A model generated the notes under the pieces. The model was not told the DNA's origin and ran no database searches. It saw only the letters and a list, made by a program, of their open reading frames with translations. Below, piece after piece: positions 42,734 through 52,510 of a stretch of 64,000 nt of DNA. Each line of letters opens with the position of its first letter. Position 1 is the stretch's first letter. A program made the translations under genes and the position numbers. Source of the stretch: Ignavibacteria bacterium (lineage in GTDB: Bacteria; Bacteroidota; Ignavibacteria; Kapaibacteriales; UBA961); the NCBI GenBank assembly GCA_016720145.1, contig JADJXV010000002.1, positions 124,001-188,000 on the forward strand, given 5' to 3'.

Positions 42734-42755
42734 ATTTTCAACCTTGAGGTACAGC

Positions 42756-45700
42756 TTACACCGCGATACGGCGCTTGCCGAGTCTGCGGTATCCATCTGA
42801 ACCTTCGGGTTCTTCTTCTTGTGCGTCATCGAGGATTGCATCCGCGCCAAAGATATTACCCACTTGACTTGTGACTACCATATCTTGGTATCTGCGTAAG
42901 CCGGTACCGGCCGGAATAAGCTGACCGAGAATGATGTTTTCTTTGAGTCCCATGAGGTTATCGGTTTTTGCTGATACTGACGCGTCTGCAAGAACACGAG
43001 TAGTTTCTTGGAACGATGCAGCGGAGAGCCAGCTCTCAGTTTGCAAGGATGCCTGTGTAATTCCAAGCAAGAGCGGATCGGCGCTTGCCGGATCTGCGGG
43101 GCGGGCTTCTGCCATAATCTTGTCTTTCTTTTTGAGATCGATATTTGCCTCGCGGAAACGTTTTTTAGTAACAAGCTGTCCGACTTTGAAGCGTGCTTCA
43201 CCTTTATCAGTGATCACGACATGATTTTTGAGCATTTCGTTTTCATCGTAGAATTTGATCTTATCGATTTGATCATTTTCGAGGAATGTTGAGTCGCCTG
43301 CATCGCTAATTTTAACTTTTTGAAGCATTTGACGCACGATGATTTCGATGTGCTTATCGTTGATTTTCACACCTTGCATACGATAGACTTCCTGAATTTC
43401 ATTCGTCAAATACTCTTGTACGGCATTTGCACCTTTGATACGGAGGATATCGTGCGGATTGATCGACCCATCGCTGAGTCTATCACCGGCACGTACGAGA
43501 TCACCCTCCTGCACGAGCAAATACTTACTGGTAGCGACGGCAGATTCGGAACGTGTTTGACCGTCCAAACTAGTAATAATCACAGCACGTTGTCCACGTT
43601 TTGCTTTGTCGAATGAAATTATACCGTCAATTTCAGCTACAATAGCAGGATTTTGAGGTGCGCGGGCTTCGAATAACTCGGTAACTCGCGGCAGACCTCC
43701 TGTAATATCACGCATACGACCAAGATCCCGTGGAATTTTTACAAGTTTGGTACCTACGCCGACTACTTCCATATTATCAACAATAATCTGAGCGCGGATT
43801 GGAATGATATAGGTCTGTAAAATATTACCAAGTTCATCGACAATTTCAATCGCCGGCATCTTTGTCCGGTCACGAGATTCCATCACCACACGTGTAATGT
43901 GACCTGTTTGCTCGTCATTTTCCTCACGGAAGGTAACGTTTGCCTGTAAGTCTTTATAGCGAATAGTACCTGGCTTTTCCGTTATAATCGCCGCATTGTA
44001 CGGATCCCATTCATAAATTGTCTCACCTTTTGCTACGTGCTGACCGTCCTGGATCTTGAGAAGCGCGCCATAAACGGCATCATACTTCGTAAGAATACGG
44101 TTACTATCTGATTCTACAAGATTTATCACACCACTTCGGCTAACAACCACATGCATTTTGCCATCACTTTCGTCATCATCATAGCTTACGGTTTTGATAT
44201 TTTCAAATTGAATCACACCGTCAAATTTCGCTGTAATAATTGATTGTGAAGCAACAAGCGATGCTGTACCACCCGTGTGGAACGTACGCAATGTAAGCTG
44301 AGTACCCGGCTCGCCAATTGACTGTGAAGCAATCGTTCCGACGGCTTCACCCACGTCAACTACTTGACCGGTCGCCATATTACGGCCGTAACATCTCACA
44401 CAAATTCCACGGCGGGATTCGCAGGTAAGTACTGATCGTATAAGAACAGAATCAATAGAAGACTCTGCAATCTTGTGCGCGATATCTTCGTTGATAATAC
44501 CGCCTGCTTTAATCATCACTTTATCTGTCAACGGGTTAACTATGTCAACGAGTGCAAAACGTCCTAAAATACGCTCAGCAAGAGGTTCTTTAATATCTTC
44601 ACCTTCTTTGAGAGCGCGCATTTCCATACCTCTGATAGTACCGCAGTCCATTTCAGAGATAATCATATCTTGTGCTACGTCATGCAAGCGTCGTGTCAAG
44701 TAACCTGCATCGGCAGTTTTCAACGCTGTATCGGCAAGACCTTTACGTGCACCGTGCGTAGAAATGAAATACTCAAGAATTGTCAGACCTTCTTTGAAGT
44801 TGGAAATAATCGGGTTTTCAATCAATTCCGCGCTCGAACCTGTTTGTGACTTCTGCGGCTTTGCCATCAATCCCCGCATACCGGCAAGCTGACGGATTTG
44901 CTCTTTCGAACCCCGTGCTTGCGAGTCAAGCATCATCCAGAATGGGTTGAAACCTTCGTCCGCTTTTTGGAGATCGAAGTATAGTCTATCCGCTACACGG
45001 TTAGTAGCAGTGGACCACGTATCAATGATCTTATTATAGCGTTCACCGGCTGTAATCACACCATTTTGGTAGTATTCTTCAATTGTATCAACAGTTTCCT
45101 GCGCTTTTTTGATAATGGTTTCTTTTTCTGCCGGGATCACAACGTCGTGAATTCCAACAGAAAGTCCACCTTTAGTCGCAAATGCAAAACCCATTTCCTT
45201 CATTGCATCCAAGAATTCGACTGTCTTCGCAGGACCGGCCTTGCGGAAACACTGCCCGATAATTTGACGGAGTCGGTTCTTGGTAAGTAATTCATTGAGA
45301 TAACCCATTGCTTCAGGCACGACTTGATTAAACAATAATCGACCTGTAGTTGTATCGATCATCTTACCTTTAATTCTCACAAGAATTTTGGCGTGAAGAT
45401 CTAATTTCCCTGAGTTATAGGCGATAATCACTTCTGAAGCACAAGAAAACTGCTTATTTTCACCCGGTGCGCCACGACGAAGTTTCGTCAAGTAATACGC
45501 ACCAAGCACCATGTCTTGTGATGGAACTGTAATAGGATCACCGTGTTGCGTGTGCATCACATTATGTGGTGCCAGCATGAGGAGCAATGCTTCGAGCTGA
45601 GCTTCGTGACTAAGCGGTACGTGAACGGCCATTTGGTCACCGTCAAAGTCGGCATTGAAAGCTGTACACACAAGTGGATGCAATTGCAAAGCTTTACCTT

Positions 45701-47051
45701 CGATAAGTCGCGGCTGGAATGCTTGAATACCCAATCGGTGAAGAGTAGGAGCACGGTTGAGCATGATTGGGTGACCGTCGATTACTTTCTCTAAAATATC
45801 CCACACTTCATTGGTTTTACGTTCGACTAATTTCTTCGCGCTTTTGACAGTCTTCACATGTCCGCGTTCAATTAACTTACGGATAACAAACGGCTTAAAC
45901 AATTCAACAGCCATGTCTTTCGGCAAACCGCATTCGTGAATTTTGAGTTCAGGTCCGACCACAATAACCGAACGTCCGGAATAATCAACCCGCTTACCGA
46001 GCAAGTTCTGACGGAAACGACCAGTTTTACCCTTGAGCGTATCTGCAAGTGATTTGAGTGCACGCTGTGACTCACTTCGTACTGAACGTCGGCTATTATC
46101 GAATAAGGCATCGACTGATTCCTGTAGCATACGCTTTTCATTACGAAGAATCACTTCCGGCGCTTTGATATCAATTAATCGACGTAATCTGTTATTGCGG
46201 ATTATCACCCGACGATAGAGGTCATTCAAGTCAGAAGTAGCAAATCTTCCGCCTTCGAGAGGTACAAGAGGACGTAAATCAGGAGGAATGACCGGCACAA
46301 CGTCTAGTACCATCCATTCAGGATGGTTAGGGAGTCCGCCGCCATCCGGAGGAAGGAATGATTCTAATATTCTCAAGCGTTTGAGAAGTTCAGTTTTCTT
46401 CGTTTGTGAAGTCTCCTCACGCAATTGATCGCGCATTCTGTAATACGTTGCTTCAGGATCAATTCGCTTAAGTAACTCTTTAATTGCTTCACCACCAATT
46501 AAACATATAAACTTACGATGATCATCATCATCCATATTGCGTTCAGCATTGGAGAGCGAGCCGAGCACTTCGAGGTATTGTTCTTCTGTCAATAAATCTT
46601 TTACCTGCAAGCCGGTACTCCCCGGCTGAACTACCACATAAGACTCGTAATAGATGATACGCTCAACATCTTTTGTCGGCATCGCAAGTGAGTGGCTGAT
46701 CTTACTTGGGAGTGATCGTAAGAACCAAATATGCACGACAGGAACTGCAAGCATGATGTGTCCCATACGCTCACGGCGAACGGATTTCTGGGTCACTTCC
46801 ACACCGCATCGATCGCACACAATTCCTTTATATCGAATACGCTTATATTTACCACAAGCGCATTCCCAATCTCGGATTGGTCCAAATATTTTTTCGCAGA
46901 ACAGACCATCTTTTTCAGGACGGAATGAACGATAGTTGATAGTTTCTGGTTTTGTCACTTCACCATGAGAGCGGTTAAGCACTTCATCAGGTGAGGCAAT
47001 TTTAATCGTAATTCGAGAAAATCCTTTTCTTGGAATAGAATGGGATTGCAT
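42756..47051 (-). CDS. rpoC: DNA-directed RNA polymerase subunit beta'
   Basis: 1431 residues. It shows the N-terminal zinc-binding CACGKYKRIRYKGIVCDRCG, the absolutely conserved catalytic NADFDGDQMAVH with the three Mg-binding Asp, and NRAPTLHRLGIQAF. The second zinc-binding region is CESRRGICVRCYGRN, followed by the trigger-loop/bridge region (VGTIASQSIGEPGTQLTLRTFH). It ends in YRRLGKRRIAV. It is the largest core subunit of RNA polymerase, forming the active-site cleft with beta. The ATG at 47051 is preceded by GGAG about 8 bases away. It lies 134 bases after rpoB with a hairpin in the gap, and a terminator follows. Confidence 0.99.
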   Translation of the reverse strand: MQSHSIPRKGFSRITIKIASPDEVLNRSHGEVTKPETINYRSFRPEKDGLFCEKIFGPIRDWECACGKYKRIRYKGIVCDRCGVEVTQKSVRRERMGHIMLAVPVVHIWFLRSLPSKISHSLAMPTKDVERIIYYESYVVVQPGSTGLQVKDLLTEEQYLEVLGSLSNAERNMDDDDHRKFICLIGGEAIKELLKRIDPEATYYRMRDQLREETSQTKKTELLKRLRILESFLPPDGGGLPNHPEWMVLDVVPVIPPDLRPLVPLEGGRFATSDLNDLYRRVIIRNNRLRRLIDIKAPEVILRNEKRMLQESVDALFDNSRRSVRSESQRALKSLADTLKGKTGRFRQNLLGKRVDYSGRSVIVVGPELKIHECGLPKDMAVELFKPFVIRKLIERGHVKTVKSAKKLVERKTNEVWDILEKVIDGHPIMLNRAPTLHRLGIQAFQPRLIEGKALQLHPLVCTAFNADFDGDQMAVHVPLSHEAQLEALLLMLAPHNVMHTQHGDPITVPSQDMVLGAYYLTKLRRGAPGENKQFSCASEVIIAYNSGKLDLHAKILVRIKGKMIDTTTGRLLFNQVVPEAMGYLNELLTKNRLRQIIGQCFRKAGPAKTVEFLDAMKEMGFAFATKGGLSVGIHDVVIPAEKETIIKKAQETVDTIEEYYQNGVITAGERYNKIIDTWSTATNRVADRLYFDLQKADEGFNPFWMMLDSQARGSKEQIRQLAGMRGLMAKPQKSQTGSSAELIENPIISNFKEGLTILEYFISTHGARKGLADTALKTADAGYLTRRLHDVAQDMIISEMDCGTIRGMEMRALKEGEDIKEPLAERILGRFALVDIVNPLTDKVMIKAGGIINEDIAHKIAESSIDSVLIRSVLTCESRRGICVRCYGRNMATGQVVDVGEAVGTIASQSIGEPGTQLTLRTFHTGGTASLVASQSIITAKFDGVIQFENIKTVSYDDDESDGKMHVVVSRSGVINLVESDSNRILTKYDAVYGALLKIQDGQHVAKGETIYEWDPYNAAIITEKPGTIRYKDLQANVTFREENDEQTGHITRVVMESRDRTKMPAIEIVDELGNILQTYIIPIRAQIIVDNMEVVGVGTKLVKIPRDLGRMRDITGGLPRVTELFEARAPQNPAIVAEIDGIISFDKAKRGQRAVIITSLDGQTRSESAVATSKYLLVQEGDLVRAGDRLSDGSINPHDILRIKGANAVQEYLTNEIQEVYRMQGVKINDKHIEIIVRQMLQKVKISDAGDSTFLENDQIDKIKFYDENEMLKNHVVITDKGEARFKVGQLVTKKRFREANIDLKKKDKIMAEARPADPASADPLLLGITQASLQTESWLSAASFQETTRVLADASVSAKTDNLMGLKENIILGQLIPAGTGLRRYQDMVVTSQVGNIFGADAILDDAQEEEPEGSDGYRRLGKRRIAV

Positions 47052-47109
47052 GGATTTTTCTCCAATAAAAGTTCGTAAAGTATATTTTTAATTTTAATGG
47101 TTCACTTCT

Positions 47110-47144
47110 GCAAGTCAAGACCCGTCGCATGCGGTCACACTTGC
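47110..47144 (-). promoter_or_regulatory. Hairpin in the rpoB-rpoC gap
   Basis: Arms GCAAGT/ACTTGC enclose GACC/GGTC around CGCATGCG. No T tract follows, so it is not a terminator. It may be an RNA-processing or stability element. Confidence 0.35.
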
Positions 47145-47185
47145 CGTCCAACTGTTTGATTGATAATGCGTTATAGAATAATCAC

Positions 47186-50100
47186 TTATTCAATAACGAT
47201 ATCCAAACAAAGACCTTGCAATTCACGTACAAGTACATTGAACGATTCAGGGATATTCGGATTCGGCATATTCTCGCCTTTTACGATTGTTTCGTACATT
47301 TTTGCACGACCCTGTACATCGTCCGACTTCACGGTAAGCATTTCTTGTAATGTGTGTGCCGCGCCGTATGCTTCGAGCGCCCAAACTTCCATTTCACCCA
47401 ACCGTTGACCACCGAACTGAGCTTTACCACCAAGCGGTTGCTGAGTAATGAGAGAGTATGGCCCGATCGACCGTGCGTGAATCTTATCTTCCACAAGGTG
47501 GGAGAGCTTCAGCATATAAATCACACCGACCGTAATCACGTGATCAAATTGATCACCAGTCCGACCATCAAAGAGTATAGTCTTTCCGGTACGTGGAAGT
47601 CCTGCTTTTTCAAGATAATCGCCGACTTCATCCCAGGTAGCGCCATCAAAAATCGGTGTTGCAAAGTGTACACCTAATTTTTTGGCTGCCCATCCAAGTG
47701 CTGTCTCATACAATTGACCGAGGTTCATACGTGATGGCACGCCAAGTGGATTGAGGACGATATCAACGGGGGTACCATCCGGCAAGAAAGGCATATCTTC
47801 AATCGCAACGATTTTCGATACAATTCCTTTATTACCGTGACGACCAGCCATTTTATCGCCTACTTGAAGTTTACGTTTTTTAGCTACATACACTTTCGCC
47901 ATTTGTAGAATTCCCGGCTGGAGTTCATCTCCGGCTGCAATTTTATTCCGTTCAGACTTCGCAGTCGCGCTGATATCATTTTTATGAATTGCATAATTAT
48001 GAAGGAGTTGGCGTACAAGTGACATTTTATCATCTTCTGAGAACCAATCAGCATCCATATCGAGCAGCTCTAATTTTAATGCGCCATCATCATACTTTGT
48101 CATGACATCTTTTGCCGTCAATGCAGTACCACCGCGGAAGACTACTTTGTCATTCGTAAGTCGAATACCCAGTGTAGTCATACCATCGAGTACTTTTGCA
48201 AGGCGGCGAGCTGTATCATCTTCGTGCTGTTTGAGAGTTTTTTGTTCACGTTTTGAGATTTGCTCTTGACGTTTTTTCTCTTCCTGGCGAATTTGATCAT
48301 CGCTTGTCATCACACGACGGCTAAAGAGTTTGGTATTTATTACCACGCCTTTAAGTCCTGGTGATGCTTTCATCGAAGCATCTTTTACATCTCCGGCTTT
48401 GTCACCGAAAATAGCACGAAGTAGCTTTTCTTCAGGTGTAGGATCGGTCTCACCTTTTGGAGTAATCTTACCGATGAGGATATCTCCTTCACGGACTTTA
48501 GCGCCCATGCGGATAATTCCAAAATCATCTAAGTCCTTAGTAGCTTCTTCGCTTACATTAGGTATTTCTTTTGTGAATTCTTCTTCGCCTCGCTTTGTAT
48601 CACGAACCTGAAGAGTTGATTCTTCAATATGAATAGAGGTATAAATATCTTCTGCAACAAGTCGCTCTGAGATAATAATAGCATCTTCAAAGTTGTATCC
48701 ACGCCAAGGCATGAATGCTACGAGCACGTTCTGTCCTAGAGCGAGCTCGCCTAATTCAGTCGCTGCACCGTCTGCTAACGGCTGACCTTTCTTAACTCGT
48801 TGATCAGCAACGACAAGCGGCCGTTGATTGATACAAGTATCTTGATTTGTTCTGAAGAATTTAAGCAGACGATAGGTCTTGGTATTATCATTGTCAAATG
48901 ATACTAATTTCTGTACATCTGTTCGGATATCGTCGTATCGTACTCTAATGAAATCAGCGCAAACATACTCGACAATTCCATCTCCTTCGGCAGCTGTCAG
49001 AGCTCTGGAATCATGAGCCACACGAGCTTCCATACCGGTACCGATAAGGGGAGCTTTTGGTTTTAATAGGGGGACGCCTTGGCGTTGCATATTCGAACCC
49101 ATAAGCGCACGGTTCGCATCATCATGTTCCAAAAATGGGATCAGTGATGCGGCAGGGCTTGTGATCTGATCTGTCGTTATATCCATATATTCGATGTCTT
49201 TAGGAGACACCACGAGGAAGTCACCTGACAAACGAGCTTTTACTCTTTCCCCAAGTAGCATACTATCTTTATCTGTTTCAGTCGAAGCAGGTGCAATCAG
49301 CTTTCCTTCTTCTTTTTCAGCTGTAAGATATTCAATTACATCGGTTACTTTACCGTGCTCTACTTTATGATACGGCGTTTCGATAAAACCAAAATGATTT
49401 ATTCTCGCATGTATCGAAAGAGAAGAAATAAGACCAATGTTTGGACCTTCCGGTGTTTCAATCGGGCAAAGTCGTCCGTAGTGAGTATAGTGCACGTCAC
49501 GAACTTCAAATCCAGCTCGCTCTCGGGTAAGACCTCCGGGTCCGAGTGCAGAAGTACGACGCTTATGAGTTAACTCAGACAATGGATTGGTTTGATCCAT
49601 GAATTGCGACAACTGATTTGTACCGAAAAACTGATTAACTACACTTGTAATTGTCCGTGCATTTACAAGTTCGGCAGGAGTTGTCGTTTCACCGTCATGT
49701 ACGCTGAGACGTTCTTTAATAGTTCTTGACATTCTTGAAAGGCCGAGATTAAACTGAGCCGATAACTGTTCACCGACTGTTCGCACCCGACGATTACCCA
49801 AGTGATCGATATCATCGACATTGTGTTTTTGTCCATGCAAATCAATCAGATACTTGATTATTTCAATAATATCGTCAATTCGCAATGTTGTATGACTAAG
49901 CGGTACATCTTGAATACCTAGTTTGTCATTTATTCTAAACCGACCCACGACACCTAAATCATATCTTTTGGGATTAAAGAACAATTTATCGAGTAGTGCA
50001 GCTGCTGTTTCTACGTCAGGTGCATCGGTTGAGCGGAGCTGACGGTAGATTGCTTCGAGAGCATCTTCTCGTGTTTTGGTAGTATCTTTAGCAAGTGTTT

Positions 50101-51010
50101 TTGCGAGGACAGGTTCATCTGCTGCATTCTCATAACTGAAAAATTTGACTTCAGTTAAGTCAGCTGTTTTGATAATATCAAGTAATGCATCATCGATAAC
50201 CATATCACGAACTGCTAAAATTTCACCGGTTGAAAGGTCAATGACATCTGAGCCTATACGGCGACCTAAATATGCTTCTGTGATATCTGCAGCTGGCACA
50301 GTAACCGACATATTGAAGAGGGTCAGAATTTGTTCGTCAGACGAGAACCCCAAAGCACGAAGCAGTGTAGTAACAGGGAATTTCTTTTTACGGTCGATAT
50401 ATGCATACATCACATCATGTATATCGGTTGTAAACTCAACCCATGATCCTTTGAACGGAATAATTCTCGCCGTAAATATACGTGTACCATTTGGGTGTAC
50501 AGCATCAGCAAAAAATACTCCCGGGGAACGATGCAACTGTGCGACAATTACTCGCTCAGCACCGTTAATAATAAATGTTCCGCGAGGTGTCATTGCAGGA
50601 ATATTACCAAGATAGACTTCCTGTTCGATAGGGTCGATATAATCTTCAGATGAGGGATCTGCTTTACTTGAAAGTCGCAATTTGGCTTTCAATGCTTTAG
50701 CATAGGTCAGCTCACGCTCACGACATTCATCCTCGTTATACTTTGGCTTTTCGATGGAATATTCCAAAAACTCAAGCTGGAATACTTCAGAATTATCTTC
50801 AATTGGAAAATTAGTCACAAAAGCTTGCTGGAGGCCTGCTACAGCTCGCTGAGATGGTGGCACCTCTTCTTGTAAAAATTCTTGATAAGAATCTAATTGT
50901 AAATTTAGCAAATCTGGATAGCTTGATTCATCAGCGGGACGATGGGCAAAATTTATGCGATTACGCAATCGTACGATTGTACCCGGATGCGAGAATGGGT
51001 TTGTCTTCAC
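47186..51010 (-). CDS. rpoB: DNA-directed RNA polymerase subunit beta
   Basis: 1274 residues. The rifampicin-pocket region is standard: NQLSQFMDQTNPLSELTHKR, then RRTSALGPGGLTRERAGFEV and HYGRLCPIETPEGPNIGLI, with none of the common resistance substitutions evident. Further on are the active-site MPWRGYNFEDAIIISERLV and KMAGRHGNKGIVSKI. The start is GTG at 51010, fixed by a perfect Shine-Dalgarno sequence AAGGAGGT 7 bases upstream, which is strong compared with most genes here. It is second largest in the core enzyme and binds beta' and nascent RNA. It is separated from rplL by 354 bases containing an attenuator-like hairpin. Confidence 0.99.
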   Translation of the reverse strand: MKTNPFSHPGTIVRLRNRINFAHRPADESSYPDLLNLQLDSYQEFLQEEVPPSQRAVAGLQQAFVTNFPIEDNSEVFQLEFLEYSIEKPKYNEDECRERELTYAKALKAKLRLSSKADPSSEDYIDPIEQEVYLGNIPAMTPRGTFIINGAERVIVAQLHRSPGVFFADAVHPNGTRIFTARIIPFKGSWVEFTTDIHDVMYAYIDRKKKFPVTTLLRALGFSSDEQILTLFNMSVTVPAADITEAYLGRRIGSDVIDLSTGEILAVRDMVIDDALLDIIKTADLTEVKFFSYENAADEPVLAKTLAKDTTKTREDALEAIYRQLRSTDAPDVETAAALLDKLFFNPKRYDLGVVGRFRINDKLGIQDVPLSHTTLRIDDIIEIIKYLIDLHGQKHNVDDIDHLGNRRVRTVGEQLSAQFNLGLSRMSRTIKERLSVHDGETTTPAELVNARTITSVVNQFFGTNQLSQFMDQTNPLSELTHKRRTSALGPGGLTRERAGFEVRDVHYTHYGRLCPIETPEGPNIGLISSLSIHARINHFGFIETPYHKVEHGKVTDVIEYLTAEKEEGKLIAPASTETDKDSMLLGERVKARLSGDFLVVSPKDIEYMDITTDQITSPAASLIPFLEHDDANRALMGSNMQRQGVPLLKPKAPLIGTGMEARVAHDSRALTAAEGDGIVEYVCADFIRVRYDDIRTDVQKLVSFDNDNTKTYRLLKFFRTNQDTCINQRPLVVADQRVKKGQPLADGAATELGELALGQNVLVAFMPWRGYNFEDAIIISERLVAEDIYTSIHIEESTLQVRDTKRGEEEFTKEIPNVSEEATKDLDDFGIIRMGAKVREGDILIGKITPKGETDPTPEEKLLRAIFGDKAGDVKDASMKASPGLKGVVINTKLFSRRVMTSDDQIRQEEKKRQEQISKREQKTLKQHEDDTARRLAKVLDGMTTLGIRLTNDKVVFRGGTALTAKDVMTKYDDGALKLELLDMDADWFSEDDKMSLVRQLLHNYAIHKNDISATAKSERNKIAAGDELQPGILQMAKVYVAKKRKLQVGDKMAGRHGNKGIVSKIVAIEDMPFLPDGTPVDIVLNPLGVPSRMNLGQLYETALGWAAKKLGVHFATPIFDGATWDEVGDYLEKAGLPRTGKTILFDGRTGDQFDHVITVGVIYMLKLSHLVEDKIHARSIGPYSLITQQPLGGKAQFGGQRLGEMEVWALEAYGAAHTLQEMLTVKSDDVQGRAKMYETIVKGENMPNPNIPESFNVLVRELQGLCLDIVIE

Positions 51011-51364
51011 GGAAAGACCTCCTTGTGTAAGATTTCTATAACGAAGTAAAAAGATAATATTACGAGCTTGAATATGTTCAAATAACTCGAAATGCTGCTT
51101 TTGACGTATGAAAAAATTAGGATTTCCCGACTATTCCATTGCGATACGGATAGCCAAAAAATCCTTCAATATTGTTGTGCAAAACAATGTGCATTTTGCA
51201 ATAATTGTTGTTTTTTATGCGCTTAAGAAATTTTCTCAATACGCTAAAATCAATCGAAAATTTAATCCGAAAAAGGACGGCTGCGATTTGTAAGCAACCG
51301 TCCTTTTACATTGTAAGTGCTATTGTAATCTAACGATTAGAGTACTAAAACATTTGTGTTAAAA
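51011..51364. other. 354-bp rplL-rpoB intergenic region
   Basis: AT-rich. It holds the terminator-like hairpin at 51270-51307 and the rpoB ribosome-binding site. A 61-codon plus-strand reading frame (51108-51293) is not convincing. No recognisable second promoter was found. Confidence 0.7.
51270..51307 (-). terminator. Attenuator-like terminator between rplL and rpoB
   Basis: On the minus strand AAAAGGACGG pairs with CCGTCCTTTT. The stem is extended by TGC/GCA across a mismatch, with a loop of about 8 bases, then TTTTT. It lies 58 bases after the rplL stop. As in E. coli, partial termination here would give more L7/L12 than polymerase. Confidence 0.82.
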
Positions 51365-51745
51365 TTACTTTAGTGTAACTTTAGCACCAACTTCTTCAAG
51401 TTTCTTTTTGATAGCATTTGCTTCGTCTTTAGAAGCTTGTTCTTTTACGATTTTTGGAGCGCCTTCTACCAAGTCTTTAGCTTCTTTCAAGCCTAAACCT
51501 GTGATTTCGCGAATAACTTTAATAGCGTTTAATTTTTGTGCGCCACCTTCTGTTAATTCAACGTCAAATTCAGTCTGCTCTTCAACTACTGCTGCCGGTC
51601 CTGCTGCTGCCGGTCCTGCTGCCATCATCATAGGCGCAGATGCTGTGACACCAAATTTTTCTTCAAGTGCTTTTTTTAGTTCAGATGCTTCTAAAAGAGT
51701 AAGATTGCTGATTTTTTCGACTAATTCATCTACAATTGCTGACAT
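51365..51745 (-). CDS. rplL: Ribosomal protein bL12 (L7/L12)
   Basis: 126 residues: N-terminal dimerisation domain (LVEKISNLTLLEASELKKALEE), a flexible alanine-rich hinge (MMAAGPAAAGPAAV) and the C-terminal domain that contacts translation factors (KLNAIKVIREITGLGLKEAK, LVEGAPKIVKE). It forms the multi-copy stalk on L10. The start has AGGAGA at proper spacing. The rplJ stop is 74 bases upstream, so the two are in one transcript, and an attenuator-like hairpin follows. Confidence 0.99.
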   Translation of the reverse strand: MSAIVDELVEKISNLTLLEASELKKALEEKFGVTASAPMMMAAGPAAAGPAAVVEEQTEFDVELTEGGAQKLNAIKVIREITGLGLKEAKDLVEGAPKIVKEQASKDEANAIKKKLEEVGAKVTLK

Positions 51746-51819
51746 TGCAGTTCTCCTAATAAGATAAATAAATAATTAAATTTTATGTTTGAGCACAGTA
51801 GTGCTATTTATAAAGCAAG

Positions 51820-52344
51820 TTACGCTGCTTTTTTCTTTGCTACTTCTTCAACTAACGAAGCAACATCACGCATAACTGCGTTGATTGTACCAACGATACC
51901 GGATATTGGAGAGTTTAAGCTGCCCAAAATTGCGGCAATGATGTCTTCTCTAGTTGGAAGTTCTGAAATCTGCTTAAGTTGTGAACCATCAAAGACTTGG
52001 CCTTCAATGACTGCAGCTTTAAGCTGGAGTTTGTTGTTTTTTTCGCTGAACTCCCGTATGATTTTGGCAGGTGCAATCGGATCGGCATAGCCCAAGGCAA
52101 GTCCGGATTGACCTATTACTTTATCTTCAGGTATATCAAATCCACCAACTTCTTTCATTGCACGAAGTATAAGTGTATTCTTAGCTACTTTGAACTTTAT
52201 ACCTTTCTTGGTAAGCTCAGAGCGGACTGCATTAGAATCTTTGACTGTCATGCGAGAATAATCAACGAGATACAAACCCTTCGCACCGCGCAGTAAGCCA
52301 ACTAATTCATCAACTAATTCCTGTTTTTTTTCTTTTGTAACCAT
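51820..52344 (-). CDS. rplJ: Ribosomal protein uL10
   Basis: 174 residues, the normal length for L10, which anchors the L7/L12 dimers to 23S rRNA. Typical segments are LVDELVGLLRGAKGLYLVDY, NTLILRAMKEVGG and the C-terminal helix region (NSPISGIVGTINAVMRDVAS) that binds L12. The 166-base gap to rplA contains a hairpin that may be the autoregulatory L10 leader. Confidence 0.98.
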   Translation of the reverse strand: MVTKEKKQELVDELVGLLRGAKGLYLVDYSRMTVKDSNAVRSELTKKGIKFKVAKNTLILRAMKEVGGFDIPEDKVIGQSGLALGYADPIAPAKIIREFSEKNNKLQLKAAVIEGQVFDGSQLKQISELPTREDIIAAILGSLNSPISGIVGTINAVMRDVASLVEEVAKKKAA

Positions 52345-52380
52345 AGCTGCGAGAATTTCTATAAATAAAATGATGCTAAG

Positions 52381-52421
52381 ATAGATAAATCCGTAAAAGT
52401 TACGGTAGAAGCTTTATCTAT
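52381..52421 (-). promoter_or_regulatory. Hairpin in rplJ leader, possible L10 autoregulatory site
   Basis: On the minus strand ATAGATAAA/TTTATCTAT encloses an asymmetric internal loop and an inner stem CCGTAA/TTACGG. Position (37 bases before the rplJ start) and the internal-loop shape are as expected for an L10(L12) binding leader. The sequence itself was not matched to a model. Confidence 0.4.
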
Positions 52422-52510
52422 ACAAAGCAAGTGCGTAATAGACATTATTGATAATAGTGATGATTTGGATCGATCCTGTACTTGTAAGCACATCTAATGT
52501 AGAGAATTAA

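Noticed and set aside
51108..51293. 61-codon plus-strand frame between rplL and rpoB
   Set aside because: It runs through the attenuator hairpin against the operon and shows no protein-like conservation signs.
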